A DNA stretch of 64,000 nt from an uncultured Colwellia sp. (lineage in GTDB: Bacteria; Pseudomonadota; Gammaproteobacteria; Enterobacterales; Alteromonadaceae). Where the stretch lies: positions 1-64,000 of the forward strand of contig CAJXPG010000003.1 in NCBI GenBank assembly GCA_913057925.1. The letters run 5' to 3'. The notes beneath the pieces were generated by a model. The model was not told the DNA's origin. It worked only from the letters and a program-made list of their open reading frames with translations, and ran no database searches. Made by a program: the position numbers and the translations under genes. Position 1 is the first letter of the stretch. Each line of letters opens with the position of its first letter. Shown here piece after piece: positions 15,681-24,756 of the stretch.

Positions 15681-16067
15681 ATGGACAAAGACCCTATGAA
15701 CAATACTCAGGAAAGCAACAAGGTATTAACTGACTTTTTATCTGAAACGAAAACCACTCAAATCATTTGGGCACTGCAGGATAAAGCCAGTGAAGATTGG
15801 GTAGTGCTTGATTCTCCAAGCTTTGAAGAAACCGAGGTGATGCCGCTTTGGTCTAGTGCTGAATTAGCACAACAGCATTGTATTGATGAGTGGAGTAACT
15901 ATACCCCAGCACAAATAGCTGTCGCTGACTGGTTTGAATTTTGGCTAGAAGATCTTAATGATGATGGTGTTATCGTTGGGGTAAACTGGCAAGGTGATGA
16001 TGAATGCTTAGAAATGGAATTAAGTGAGTTTACCCAAGCACTGGCAGAAATTGAATCGTTGAAATAA
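15681..16067 (+). CDS. DUF2750 protein
   Basis: This 128-residue acidic protein follows the DUF2750 pattern: a short N-terminal helix, then WALQDKASEDWVVLDSPSFE, EVMPLWSSAELAQQHC and a C-terminal acidic half with WFEFWLEDLNDDGVIVGVNW. The family is widespread in gammaproteobacteria and has no known function. Two starts are possible, the ATG at 15681 and the ATG at 15696; neither has a strong ribosome binding site. Confidence 0.8.
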   Translation: MDKDPMNNTQESNKVLTDFLSETKTTQIIWALQDKASEDWVVLDSPSFEETEVMPLWSSAELAQQHCIDEWSNYTPAQIAVADWFEFWLEDLNDDGVIVGVNWQGDDECLEMELSEFTQALAEIESLK

Positions 16068-16077
16068 CGGTTTAACT

Positions 16078-16107
16078 AAAGCATCGACAACGAGTTGCCG
16101 ATGCTTT
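16078..16107 (+). terminator. Terminator after DUF2750 gene
   Basis: AAAGCATCGACAAC pairs with GTTGCCGATGCTTT, with one mismatch and a two-base loop. A T-rich stretch follows. Confidence 0.75.
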
Positions 16108-16108
16108 A

Positions 16109-16140
16109 CTAATTTTTAAGTTAACTAACTTAAAAATTAG
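16109..16140 (-). terminator. Terminator of the YHYH-protein gene
   Basis: CTAATTTTTAAGTTA and its exact complement are separated by only two bases. The repeat overlaps the stop codon of the minus-strand gene, and the stem itself supplies the U-tract. Confidence 0.65.
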
Positions 16141-17213
16141 TGACTGTGTAAGCGGTTATCTAATGCGTTACCGGTTTTAATCAAGGTGGTATTTGGCGTC
16201 CCTTTAAAGCATGCCATTACCCAAGGAAAAGCGTTAGTGACATAATAACCGTACTGGCCATCAACGGTTTTGCCATTACATTCATCTAAATCGCCAAGGC
16301 CTTCAACGTACTCATAATCACCACGGAACTGGCCGTCATAATTATCGCTATTAATTAAGCCAATACCTGCTTCTGGTGTTTGGTAATTAGTTATATCAGC
16401 TCTTTTTCCCGATTTTAAACGATAGCTTGAGCGCGCTTTTTGTGCGATACCATTTTCTTCAAAACAACTGCCGTAAACCGGGAAACCGTCCGCAGCAAAG
16501 CCAATAACAGGAGAGGCTAGAGTTAAAATTCCGCAATCTTGTTCAAACATTGCCATAGGGTTTGCGTGGTAGTGATAAGTACCGTCGGGTTGAGCGTGAG
16601 CGTTATGTTCATCAGTGCCAAATCGGTTATAAGTAGACATCGCATCATAACGCCAAGGATGATCAATTTCATCGCCGCCACAACCAATACGCTCTTCTCC
16701 TAAAGGCTCATTACCAGCACCAAAACAGGCGGCAGGTAACATATCTAATAAAACGCCATTGAGCATAATAGCGTTGGTCGTCTGTAAAGATAGTGCAGTA
16801 CTAGTATCTGCCATTATTGGTAGCGCTGATACTCGATAAGCTCCTGTTTGTTCTGCAACATTTGTGGCAAAAGCTGCGCTGGCATCATTAAAATTATGAT
16901 TAGGGATTTCATTTACAGTAAATAAACACTCATCGCCACTGCGACTAATAATGACAGAGCCATTAAAATCTGCTGCGTTTTGAAGGTCAGTGACGCTTGA
17001 TTGATATTGACCAACATACTGTGAACAAGAGCCATTTCTGTTGGTAAATAGCGTGTCGGTGATATCTGTTGCATCGCTGTTACTTGAAGCGAGCAAATCA
17101 GCTTCAGGGTCAACTAAAATGACTTCATCGTCAGAGCCGCCACAAGCAGAAAGAGTTGTGATTAAGGCACTGGCAGTGATTATCGCTAAAGTATTATTTG
17201 AAAGAGTCAGCAT
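16137..17213 (-). CDS. YHYH-domain lipoprotein
   Basis: This 358-residue protein has a lipobox LSAC (Cys about residue 24) followed by GGSDDE. The YHYH domain fills residues about 160-330 and includes PDGTYHYHANP, VIGFAADGFPVYG and EYVEGLGDLDECNGK. The family is found on the surface of marine and soil bacteria; the histidines and acidic residues suggest metal or calcium binding, and the function is not known. Eight cysteines in the mature part could form disulphides. Codon use is like that of the neighbours. Confidence 0.85.
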   Translation of the reverse strand: MLTLSNNTLAIITASALITTLSACGGSDDEVILVDPEADLLASSNSDATDITDTLFTNRNGSCSQYVGQYQSSVTDLQNAADFNGSVIISRSGDECLFTVNEIPNHNFNDASAAFATNVAEQTGAYRVSALPIMADTSTALSLQTTNAIMLNGVLLDMLPAACFGAGNEPLGEERIGCGGDEIDHPWRYDAMSTYNRFGTDEHNAHAQPDGTYHYHANPMAMFEQDCGILTLASPVIGFAADGFPVYGSCFEENGIAQKARSSYRLKSGKRADITNYQTPEAGIGLINSDNYDGQFRGDYEYVEGLGDLDECNGKTVDGQYGYYVTNAFPWVMACFKGTPNTTLIKTGNALDNRLHSH

Positions 17214-17413
17214 TTAAAGTTCCTTCTATTAAATTAACTACACCTTAGTCTAGTTCTAACGTTTAAGAAATAATTTTATAGCCGTTTGTTTTAATTGCTA
17301 ACGAATTAGACAATTCAATCAATAATCAGGTGAAATTTCAGATGGTAGCTCTAAAGGATTAATCTAGTAGTGTGGGGGAGCGTTAAACGCTATAAGGTTC
17401 GATGAAAAATAAT

Positions 17414-17761
17414 CTAAATACTCAGTAAACCAGGTATTTTTAATACTTCTCTTTTTAATAGCTTTGCCGCTAATTCTGAAGAAACTTGATAAAACTCCTT
17501 GGTATATTCTTCAGCATTCAAATATTCTTTTATCTTCTTTTTGATCTTGCATGGGTTACTGCACTCTAAGGAGAATGCTACTCGGTATTCGCCAATGGTT
17601 TTTTCAGACAATGCTTTAGCATATTCAACAGGGTTTTCTACGGTGCAACCAATCTTTACCACGTCAGAGAATAAAGAGTGTGTCATTACATAGACATTAC
17701 CTAGAGAAATATTCGTTGTTTGGGTCGCTAGCTTTTCAGAGTTTTGCATGAGCTTGGGCAT
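17414..17761 (-). CDS. T5orf172/GIY-YIG-type nuclease-fold protein
   Basis: This 115-residue protein has the T5orf172 (MUG113) form of the GIY-YIG fold. GNVYVMTHS holds the first motif, VVKIGCTVENPVEYAKALSE the second with the usual KIG(C/R)T, then a helix, and KEFYQVSSELAAKLL as the end. Members are small nucleases or DNA-binding modules in phages and mobile DNA, but free-standing copies like this are common in marine bacteria. The catalytic Arg after KIGxT is not clearly present, so activity is doubtful. Confidence 0.7.
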   Translation of the reverse strand: MPKLMQNSEKLATQTTNISLGNVYVMTHSLFSDVVKIGCTVENPVEYAKALSEKTIGEYRVAFSLECSNPCKIKKKIKEYLNAEEYTKEFYQVSSELAAKLLKREVLKIPGLLSI

Positions 17762-17907
17762 CCAGTTGCGTTGAGCTTAAATCGTGATTTACGGGGTGCA
17801 GTATACCTTTAATCGCTTGGGTAAGTCATTCATTAGTAATTTTACTAACTTCTATTTGCTGTGTATATCGTATACAATGCTGTCGTTGTAGTAGTGAGGA
17901 TTACAGA

Positions 17908-18468
17908 ATGAAAGCAAAAGGTTTTACGTTAATTGAGTTGGTAACTGTTATTGTTATTTTGGGGATAGTTGCCGTGACTGCGCTACCTCGTTTTATGAAT
18001 TTGACTCAAGATGCCCATGATAGTGTCGCCCACGCTAGCTTTGCTTCATTTGAAAGTGCTGTTGATTTATACCACAACTGTTGGTTAGCTAACGCTTCCA
18101 AGGGGCATGTAAAAGATCTTGCTTGTTTTGGTGAGGGGAATATAGACTCATCCATAACGGGCTTCCCTTTAGGGGAAGATACCGCAGCCCATGGTAATGA
18201 GGGGCAGCAGCTAACAGGCGGTTACTGTAAGCAATTATGGCAAGGTTTAATGGATGAAGATTTTAGCATTGATATTCACGCAGATGCTTCGTTCAATAAA
18301 GATAATGATATTATTTATTGGTATTATGGTGGCGCGGTGACAGATCCTGATACCCATTGTTATTTCAATTATATTGCTGATAATCCAGCTAAAGGCCAAG
18401 AGAATTGGCAGATGCGTTACTACCCAGGTACTGGTGTTGTCGCTATAGGCAAGGCTACTCTCGGCTAG
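17908..18468 (+). CDS. Type IV-pilin-like protein (MSHA/GspG-type)
   Basis: This 186-residue protein has a short leader MKAKG and the processing motif G/FTLIELVTVIVILGIVAVTA, with Glu at position 5 of the mature protein, then a long hydrophobic helix. The C-terminal part is globular and holds four cysteines. It is a class IVa pilin or pseudopilin of the MSHA type, needing a prepilin peptidase. No other pilus genes are near, so it is an orphan. Products of this kind act in adhesion, secretion or DNA uptake. Confidence 0.85.
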   Translation: MKAKGFTLIELVTVIVILGIVAVTALPRFMNLTQDAHDSVAHASFASFESAVDLYHNCWLANASKGHVKDLACFGEGNIDSSITGFPLGEDTAAHGNEGQQLTGGYCKQLWQGLMDEDFSIDIHADASFNKDNDIIYWYYGGAVTDPDTHCYFNYIADNPAKGQENWQMRYYPGTGVVAIGKATLG

Positions 18469-18545
18469 TGCTGTTCAAATAATTCAACTCAAAGCTCAGA
18501 GCCCCCGCTATACTTATAAAAGACTTTAACTTTTAGGGTAATTTA

Positions 18546-19487
18546 GTGCGCGCTTTGCAATTTATTTTACTATTTTTTCTTAGCTTTAGTTCCCATGCTT
18601 TTAGTGACGATACTATTGTGCTGCCACTTAATGATTGGCCTAGCCAAAGGCTACTTTCTACAATAGTGGGTGATAAAATTGAGCAACTTGGTTTCTCAGT
18701 TGACTACCTACCCATAAGCTCGAGTAATCAGCTAGGGGCATTAAGAAAAGGCTTTATTCATATTCAAGTAGAAACTTGGCAAACTTATGGTGATGGCGAA
18801 TACAGTAAGGCGTTACAAAAAGGTTATATCGAAGATTTAGGTTTGCACTCTGCATTTGGTCGAGAAGATTGGTGGTATCCAGAGTATGTTGAACAGCTTT
18901 GTCCAGGTCTACCTTCATGGCAAGCATTAAAAGCCTGTGCAAGCATTTTTAGTGACGGTAGCCGAGGAAGTAAAGGTATTTATTATACTGGCCCATGGAA
19001 CTATCGAGATGCCGCACTCATTCGTGCATTAGAATTAAACTTTGCCATAGATCGACTAGCCAATGCAGAGCAACTTTTACAAAAGCTACTTCAAGCGAAG
19101 AAACATCAAAAACCTATCGTAATGCTGCACTGGAGCCCTGACTGGGTTGATTTGAAAATTAAAGGAAAATTTGTTGAGTTCCCTGAATTTGAACCTGGTT
19201 GTGAAAATGATCCTGCTTGGGGAATAAACACTCGGATGTTATATGATTGTGGTAATCCGAAAGAAACCTTGATAAAAAAGACTGCTTGGCCAGGGGTTAA
19301 AGATAAGTGGCCTTGTGTATACGCGTTGATGAAGCAGGTTAACTTTACTGCAGATATGATCTCAATGGCCTCCTCTTTATTTGGTGTAGAACAAAAAACA
19401 GAGCAGCAAGCGAAGCAAATTTGGCTAGATAAATATGCTAAGCAAAGCAAAGCTTGGTTGGAATTTTCTTGTCCAGAAACTCAATAA
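18546..19487 (+). CDS. ProX-like glycine betaine-type substrate-binding protein
   Basis: This 313-residue protein has a signal peptide (about 1-21) and follows the OpuAC/ProX fold: VLPLNDWPSQRLLSTIVGDKI, IHIQVETWQTY, then YYTGPWNYRDAALIRAL and MLHWSPDWVDLK. The aromatic residues fit a cation-pi box for quaternary ammonium ligands. It starts with GTG at 18546 behind an AGGGTAA ribosome binding site. No permease or ATPase gene lies beside it, so it either serves a transporter encoded elsewhere or works as a receptor. The ligand is inferred from the family. Confidence 0.8.
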   Translation: MRALQFILLFFLSFSSHAFSDDTIVLPLNDWPSQRLLSTIVGDKIEQLGFSVDYLPISSSNQLGALRKGFIHIQVETWQTYGDGEYSKALQKGYIEDLGLHSAFGREDWWYPEYVEQLCPGLPSWQALKACASIFSDGSRGSKGIYYTGPWNYRDAALIRALELNFAIDRLANAEQLLQKLLQAKKHQKPIVMLHWSPDWVDLKIKGKFVEFPEFEPGCENDPAWGINTRMLYDCGNPKETLIKKTAWPGVKDKWPCVYALMKQVNFTADMISMASSLFGVEQKTEQQAKQIWLDKYAKQSKAWLEFSCPETQ

Positions 19488-19584
19488 GCTCCTCGCTAGA
19501 TAATCTTTATACTCAGCGCTGTTCTTTGGTGCAAAGTTTACTGCTATAATTAGCGCCACTATTTCCCGCGTCAGCCGTACCTTA

Positions 19585-20784
19585 ATGTCCTTTTCAACGC
19601 TTAAATTATCTCGTCAAATTTTAACTACCCTCAATGAACTGGGCTATGAAAAGCCGACAGCGATACAAAGCAAAGCAATTCCTGTTGTTTTATCAGAACG
19701 TAACTTGATTGCAGCTGCGCAAACAGGAACCGGAAAAACAGCAAGTTTTGTCTTGCCATTGCTAGAGCAAATTAACAATCGCTATAAAAAACAGCATAAA
19801 AAACTCCGAGGTAAACGCATTAGGGCACTTATTCTCGTGCCTACGCGAGAGTTAGCTGTGCAAGTTAATGAGAGTATTGAGCAATATGCAAAGCAGTTAG
19901 AGATAACGTCAATGGCAATGTATGGCGGTGTTGATTCGCAACCGCAAAAGCAACGCTTAATTTGGGGCGTTGATATTGTTGTTGCAACGCCAGGTCGCTT
20001 ACTTGATATGGCCCATAAACGTGCACTACATTTTGATGAATTAGATATGTTAGTGCTTGATGAAGCCGATCGTATGCTCGATATGGGCTTTATTGATGAT
20101 ATCAATAAAATCATTGAACGCTTGCCTGACGAAAGACAAAGCTTGTTATTTTCGGCAACGATGTCTCAAGATGTTCGCGCATTAGCCAAGAGAGCTATTT
20201 ACAAGCCAGTTGAAATAACTGTTGCTGCTGATAAAACCTCAAAGGCTAAAATTGAGCAGTGGTTAGTAACCGTTGATAAAAGTAATAAGTCTGCTTTATT
20301 AAGTCATTTGATACAAACACAAAACTGGCAGCAGGCCCTCATTTTTATTGAGACTAAACATGGTGCGGCAAAGTTAGTAAGTCAGTTAGATAAGCGCGGT
20401 ATTAGCGCGGAAAGTATTCATAGTGGCAGAACACAAGAGATTCGAGAAAAAATTCTTGGTGATTTCAAATCAGGGAAAATCCGATTTCTTGTCGCTACAG
20501 GGATTGCCGCTCGAGGAATCGATATTGGTGAGTTATCGCATGTGATAAATTACGACTTACCAGCGCAAGTCGATGATTATATTCATAGAATTGGTCGTAC
20601 TGGCAGGGCTGGAGCATCTGGTGAAGCGGTGTCTCTGGTGTCAAAAGATAATTTTAGAGAGTTGTGTGCGATAGAAAGCCGTTTAGGGCATATTATTGAA
20701 CGAAAAGAGTTTGCTGAGTTCCCAGTGAAAAAGACCGTACCGGTATCTATTTTAAACTATGTACCAAAAAACAAGCGTTCATAA
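19585..20784 (+). CDS. DEAD-box RNA helicase (RhlE-like)
   Basis: This 399-residue protein shows all DEAD-box motifs in order: Q motif (GYEKPTAIQ), AAQTGTGKT, PTRELA, TPGRLLD, DEAD, SAT, then in the second RecA domain VATGIAARGIDIG and HRIGRTGRAG. The C-terminus is short, without the long basic tail of many RhlE proteins. Such helicases remodel ribosome precursors or mRNA and are often cold-induced, which would suit a psychrophile. Autonomous gene; no operon partner is evident. Confidence 0.92.
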   Translation: MSFSTLKLSRQILTTLNELGYEKPTAIQSKAIPVVLSERNLIAAAQTGTGKTASFVLPLLEQINNRYKKQHKKLRGKRIRALILVPTRELAVQVNESIEQYAKQLEITSMAMYGGVDSQPQKQRLIWGVDIVVATPGRLLDMAHKRALHFDELDMLVLDEADRMLDMGFIDDINKIIERLPDERQSLLFSATMSQDVRALAKRAIYKPVEITVAADKTSKAKIEQWLVTVDKSNKSALLSHLIQTQNWQQALIFIETKHGAAKLVSQLDKRGISAESIHSGRTQEIREKILGDFKSGKIRFLVATGIAARGIDIGELSHVINYDLPAQVDDYIHRIGRTGRAGASGEAVSLVSKDNFRELCAIESRLGHIIERKEFAEFPVKKTVPVSILNYVPKNKRS

Positions 20785-20902
20785 ACCAACGCCCAATTTA
20801 CTTGCACCCAATTAACCAGTACAAAATAAAGTAATCGTTAGAGGCTGTTTAACAGCCGCTAATCAAACAAGCATACAACTACATCAAATTTTAGGTTTCT
20901 AC

Positions 20903-21358
20903 ATGATAAATAATGATATTTTACGTCGAATTCGTAATACCTTTGCTTTAACTGATGAGCAAATCGTGGCAGTCTCTGCTTTAAGTGGCAGTGACATTAC
21001 TGAAGAGAAATTATCTTGCTTTTTTAAAGAAAAAGATGATGCAGCTTATATTCAATTAACGGATGAAGCATTAGCTAGTTTTTTAAATGGCTTCATTACT
21101 GAGAAAAGAGGCCCAAGTGACGGTCCCGTGCGCGCAAATGAGCAGCAGCTAAGCAACAATATGATTTTTAATAAGTTAAAGATAGCGTTAGCGTTAAAAG
21201 CTGATGAAGTTATTACTATCCTTGAGCTAGCAGAAGTAGGCTTAGGTAAATATGAGTTAAGTGCATTTTTTAGAAATGTAAACCATAAACACTACCGTGA
21301 GTGTTCTGACGATGTATTATCAGCTTTCTTAAAAGGGTTACAACTGCAAGCGAGTTAA
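20903..21358 (+). CDS. yehS: DUF1456 protein (YehS family)
   Basis: This 151-residue protein is built of two similar helical halves. NDILRRIRNTFALTDEQIVAV opens the first and NNMIFNKLKIALALKADEVI the second, each ending in a LSxFLxG-like motif. That is the duplicated DUF1456 layout of E. coli YehS. The function is unknown. The gene stands alone between the helicase and a DUF3545 gene. Confidence 0.85.
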   Translation: MINNDILRRIRNTFALTDEQIVAVSALSGSDITEEKLSCFFKEKDDAAYIQLTDEALASFLNGFITEKRGPSDGPVRANEQQLSNNMIFNKLKIALALKADEVITILELAEVGLGKYELSAFFRNVNHKHYRECSDDVLSAFLKGLQLQAS

Positions 21359-21489
21359 ACAAGAGAAAAAGGAATTTAGTGGCATTATTAACTACAGCCT
21401 TAATTGTCATGATAGTGTCACTTTGTCGTCATCTAATTTTCATATAGCTTTTTTACATTGCTTATCTACTTTAGCAATGAGGAGCTATG

Positions 21490-21678
21490 ATGAGTAAGCA
21501 CAACGATGACTGGCAAGACTTGGATTTATTAGATGATATTGACGAATTGCAAGGCGGAGATACAAGGACGAGATCTAAAAGTAAAATGCGTAAACGCAAG
21601 TGGCGTGAAATAGAAACTATCAAAGAGCAGCGCCGCTTAAGAAGAGATTTAGCTGACTTTGAACAATATTCATACTAA
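21490..21678 (+). CDS. DUF3545 small basic/acidic protein
   Basis: This 62-residue protein has an acidic N-terminal third (DDWQDLDLLDDIDELQGG) and a strongly basic middle (KSKMRKRKWREIETIKEQRR). This is the pattern of DUF3545, found in Vibrio, Shewanella and relatives. Its function is unknown. Two ATGs are adjacent; the second (21490) sits five bases after GGAG and is the likelier start. Confidence 0.75.
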   Translation: MSKHNDDWQDLDLLDDIDELQGGDTRTRSKSKMRKRKWREIETIKEQRRLRRDLADFEQYSY

Positions 21679-21700
21679 CGCTAAAAAACGATTTCAATAA

Positions 21701-21730
21701 AAGCCGAGAGATGTTTCTACTCGGTTTTTT
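21701..21730 (+). terminator. Terminator after DUF3545 gene
   Basis: AAGCCGAG pairs with CTCGGTTT (one G-T pair), with an 11-base loop, and is followed by a T-run. Confidence 0.75.
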
Positions 21731-21818
21731 TATGGAAAATTTTCACATTCTTTTTGAGTAACTTGTTTAAGCTGATAGAATTGCGCCATCTTAATATCCA
21801 ACAAAAGTTAACATAATT

Positions 21819-22151
21819 ATGTCTAAGTTTTTCTTTAAAGGCAGGCAAGATGTCATGGGCAACTATGGTAAAACTGGCTTTAGTCCGAAGCGAAATGAGA
21901 AAGTAGGAAGTGCTGCGCATCCGTTATCCTTAGTAGTAACGTCAACTGCTCGTCAGTTAGAGGTTGAAGAGCTGCTAAAAGCTAACCAGCTTTTTGCTAA
22001 TATTGACCTTGATGAAACGGGCACTGAAGATATCAGTCAACTTGATGTTGCACTTAATATCCCCAAAACTCAGGTGTTTGAAAAAGTACCTGAGCGAAAT
22101 GCACCTTGCTCTTGTGGTAGCGGTAAAAAGTACAAAAAGTGTTGTGGCTAA
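21819..22151 (+). CDS. SEC-C-motif protein (PBPRA1643 family)
   Basis: This 110-residue protein starts MSKFFFKGRQDVMGNYGKTG and ends with a SEC-C zinc motif, RNAPCSCGSGKKYKKCCG. This matches the small PBPRA1643-type SWIM/SEC-C family of marine gammaproteobacteria. The SEC-C module binds zinc and is known from the C-terminus of SecA, where it contacts SecB and ribosomes; here it stands at the end of an unknown domain. A hairpin terminator follows. Confidence 0.85.
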   Translation: MSKFFFKGRQDVMGNYGKTGFSPKRNEKVGSAAHPLSLVVTSTARQLEVEELLKANQLFANIDLDETGTEDISQLDVALNIPKTQVFEKVPERNAPCSCGSGKKYKKCCG

Positions 22152-22190
22152 CATAACAATAAACTCCCCCTTGAAATAAAGGGGAAATGA

Positions 22191-22225
22191 AAATGGCAGG
22201 TAAGAAATTTACCTGCCATTTTTTT
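22191..22225 (+). terminator. Terminator after SEC-C protein gene
   Basis: AAATGGCAGGTAA pairs exactly with TTACCTGCCATTT across a five-base loop; the T-run runs to 22225. Confidence 0.85.
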
Positions 22226-22396
22226 GTTTATGATTTTGCTTTATCACTATCTGGCATTCCTACCTTTGTAAAGCAATGTTATTATTGTGTTTAAACATGA
22301 TACAAATTGATACATTCGCTTAATTTGTGTTACGTCTATTTTTTCAATGCTTAGTTAGTATTACGGTTATCAAATAAAGACGTTCACAGGGATATT

Positions 22397-23491
22397 ATGA
22401 AAATTTTAACAAAAACAACCGTAGCAAGCTTAGTCGCCGCCAGTGTACTTTTAACCTCTTTTTCAGCAACTGCTGATGTTGAAAGCCAAGAAACAAAAAA
22501 CAGCCAAGCAGAGCAAGCTGTTAAAAGTAACTCTGACAATAAGTCACCAGCAAAAAGCAGTGCTGAACAACAAGCCACTGAAAATGTTAAAACGCCAGTT
22601 AAAGCGACAGAAGAAGGTGAAGTAAGCACCGACAAAACTGAGCAACAATCGTCAAATAAAACAGTTGATGAAAACGGTGATGTCAGTATTTGTATTGGTG
22701 ATTGTGATGGTGAAAGTCATCAATCACATAGCTGTGATGATGAAGATGAGTCTTGTGAGGAAGTTTATCGCTTCTTTAAAAATCGCCGCGACGGGTTTTA
22801 TGTTGACGTAAGCGCCGTGAGTAGTGTCGGTGATGATTATGCTTTCTCAAATCAAGACGATACTGAATCAGAATTTGATGTTGCCATTAGTTACCGAGTA
22901 CAACTTCTGGGTTTATTTATGGAATCTCCCGGCATTAGCACTAGACGCATTCAAGGTATGTACTCTATGCCAGCTTGGGGATTAAATTTTTATAATAGTG
23001 AAGACTATTCATTTGACTTGTTTTATCAATATTCAACACGTGGCATTGAAGGCTTAGAAGGTATTCAAACCCGTAATGAAGATGAAAGAGCGGGCTTAAG
23101 AATGACAGGCTTTTACGACAATAGTCAGTTACAGCTTATATATTCACCTGTAAGTCGAAATGGTGAAGGTAGCGATGGCATTGAGGCGTCGATATCTTAT
23201 AGTTACAACTTGCAGTTTAGAAACACAAACTTCTACACCAATCTAGGTATGCAATATCGCTCTAAAGAAGTTACCCCTTATGGGCAAACCACTATTATTG
23301 ATGACAACTTATCAACCTCTGCTGGTATTAGTTATTCTGCTGAGGTAGGTGTTGAGTATCCATTAACAACGGATTGGGTTATTGGTAGTTATGTTGGTTA
23401 TAACGCCTTGTCAGATAGAAGCATCGCTGCACGCCAAGACACGGTTGAAGATGGTTACCGTGCTGGCCTTTTATTAACGTTTGTTTTTTAG
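22397..23491 (+). CDS. MipA/OmpV-family outer-membrane protein
   Basis: This 364-residue protein has a signal peptide (about 1-26, SATA), then a low-complexity stretch rich in Glu, Lys, Gln and Ser (about 27-90). Next comes a Cys/Asp/His-rich patch (SICIGDCDGESHQSHSCDDE) that could bind metal, and a MipA/OmpV-type beta-barrel from about 135 to the terminal GLLLTFVF. Barrel strands carry aromatic ends. The family includes the MltA-interacting protein and antimicrobial-peptide-responsive OmpV relatives. It is the first of four genes (DUF3019, response regulator, kinase) in a tight run. Confidence 0.75.
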   Translation: MKILTKTTVASLVAASVLLTSFSATADVESQETKNSQAEQAVKSNSDNKSPAKSSAEQQATENVKTPVKATEEGEVSTDKTEQQSSNKTVDENGDVSICIGDCDGESHQSHSCDDEDESCEEVYRFFKNRRDGFYVDVSAVSSVGDDYAFSNQDDTESEFDVAISYRVQLLGLFMESPGISTRRIQGMYSMPAWGLNFYNSEDYSFDLFYQYSTRGIEGLEGIQTRNEDERAGLRMTGFYDNSQLQLIYSPVSRNGEGSDGIEASISYSYNLQFRNTNFYTNLGMQYRSKEVTPYGQTTIIDDNLSTSAGISYSAEVGVEYPLTTDWVIGSYVGYNALSDRSIAARQDTVEDGYRAGLLLTFVF

Positions 23492-23503
23492 AGGATGACT
23501 AAG

Positions 23504-23935
23504 ATGCATTCTAAACAAAGAACATTTCAGTTTCATCGACTGTTAAAACAAATAAAAAACTCGAGTTTATTATTGATGTTATTCGCAATAAACTCAGTTG
23601 CTAATGCCACCGATATCCAAGCAAGTATGAATGTTAGCCCTGAGCAATGTGTCGCTATGCGTCAAGGGCAATCTTGTTATGTCTCAGTACAATTATCTTG
23701 GCAAGTTGATACACCGGGAAATTATTGTTTATATACCGAAGGTGAATCAAGAGCACTGAATTGCTGGGAAAATACCGCTAAAGGTGAAATCAAAAAATCA
23801 TTTGATAGCAAGGTCAATTTAGAGTTTTCATTAAGAAGACAAAATGAAAGCTCGTCACTAGCAAGTGCTGTGGTGAAAATGGCTTGGGTACATAAAAAGA
23901 AAGGCCAAGCAAGAAAGTCATGGCGTATTTTTTAG
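23504..23935 (+). CDS. DUF3019 periplasmic protein
   Basis: This 143-residue protein has a signal peptide ending near VANA and a small domain with MNVSPEQCVAMRQGQSCYVS and a CLYTEGESRALNCW pair of cysteines. It ends AWVHKKKGQARKSWRIF. DUF3019 is known as a conserved companion of MipA/OmpV-type barrels and RstAB-like two-component systems in Alteromonadales. I use ATG 23504, since AGAGG stands nine bases before it and directly abuts the ATG at 23495. Four cysteines suggest two disulphides. Confidence 0.75.
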   Translation: MHSKQRTFQFHRLLKQIKNSSLLLMLFAINSVANATDIQASMNVSPEQCVAMRQGQSCYVSVQLSWQVDTPGNYCLYTEGESRALNCWENTAKGEIKKSFDSKVNLEFSLRRQNESSSLASAVVKMAWVHKKKGQARKSWRIF

Positions 23936-23967
23936 AGCAGTGATTTATAAATAGGAAAGTTTAAAAC

Positions 23968-24714
23968 ATGGTAACCCAAACAGGCGCGCATATTTTATTA
24001 GTGGAAGATGATATTGATCTTGCCGAGTGGATTGCAGACTACCTAACTGCGCGCGAGTTTAAAGTGACAACCTGTCATCGTGGCGATGAAGCGGTTGAAT
24101 TAATTTCCTCACTTAACCCTGATATTGTGCTACTCGATGGCATGTTGCCAGGCATGGACGGATTGGATGTCTGTAAAACGGTGAGAGCGACTTTTGATAA
24201 CCCTATTATTATGATCACCGCACGAGATGAAGAGATTGATGAAGTGTTAGGCCTAGAAATGGGCGCAGATGATTATATAACCAAGCCGGTAAGGGCAAGA
24301 GTGTTATTAGCGCGTATTCGCGGTTTATTAAGACGTGAAGATAAATCTCGCGCACAAGACAGCTCTGGATTAAATCAGCTAAGTGCCGATGAACTTGAAT
24401 CAAACGGTGTATTACAATTTAGTGGTCTTGTTATTAGCGAGCAAGCGAGAAGTGTCACCCTAGATGGGGAATTAATTAAAGTCTCTTCTAATGAGTTTGA
24501 TGTTTTATGGTTTCTCGCTAATAAAGCGGGACAAGTTGTCTCAAGAAAAGAGTTGGTGAGTCATTTTCGCGGTTTCGATTACGATGGTTTTGATCGCTCC
24601 ATTGACCTTCGAATTTCTAGATTGCGTAAAAAGCTTAAAGATGACTCATCTGAGCCTTTTAGAATAAAAACCATTTGGGGCAAAGGCTATTTATTTGCCA
24701 ATGATGTTTGGTAG
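23968..24714 (+). CDS. OmpR/RstA-like response regulator
   Basis: This 248-residue protein has a receiver domain at about 7-120 with the acidic pocket EDD and the phosphorylated D57 (IVLLDGMLPGMDG), and K in ADDYITKP. A winged-helix OmpR-type DNA-binding domain spans about 150-245, ending FRIKTIWGKGYLF. It is encoded just ahead of its kinase. As the cluster also encodes a MipA/OmpV barrel and DUF3019 protein, control of these envelope genes is likely. Confidence 0.92.
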   Translation: MVTQTGAHILLVEDDIDLAEWIADYLTAREFKVTTCHRGDEAVELISSLNPDIVLLDGMLPGMDGLDVCKTVRATFDNPIIMITARDEEIDEVLGLEMGADDYITKPVRARVLLARIRGLLRREDKSRAQDSSGLNQLSADELESNGVLQFSGLVISEQARSVTLDGELIKVSSNEFDVLWFLANKAGQVVSRKELVSHFRGFDYDGFDRSIDLRISRLRKKLKDDSSEPFRIKTIWGKGYLFANDVW

Positions 24715-24756
24715 CAACTGCTCTTTCAATAAACTCTTGTTATAGGTTCATTTCAT

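Noticed and set aside
17866-17878. TCGTATACAA before the pilin gene resembles the TTGTATACAA operator
   Set aside because: It has one mismatch and lies before a gene with no link to proline use. I treat it as chance and leave it out of the proposed regulon.
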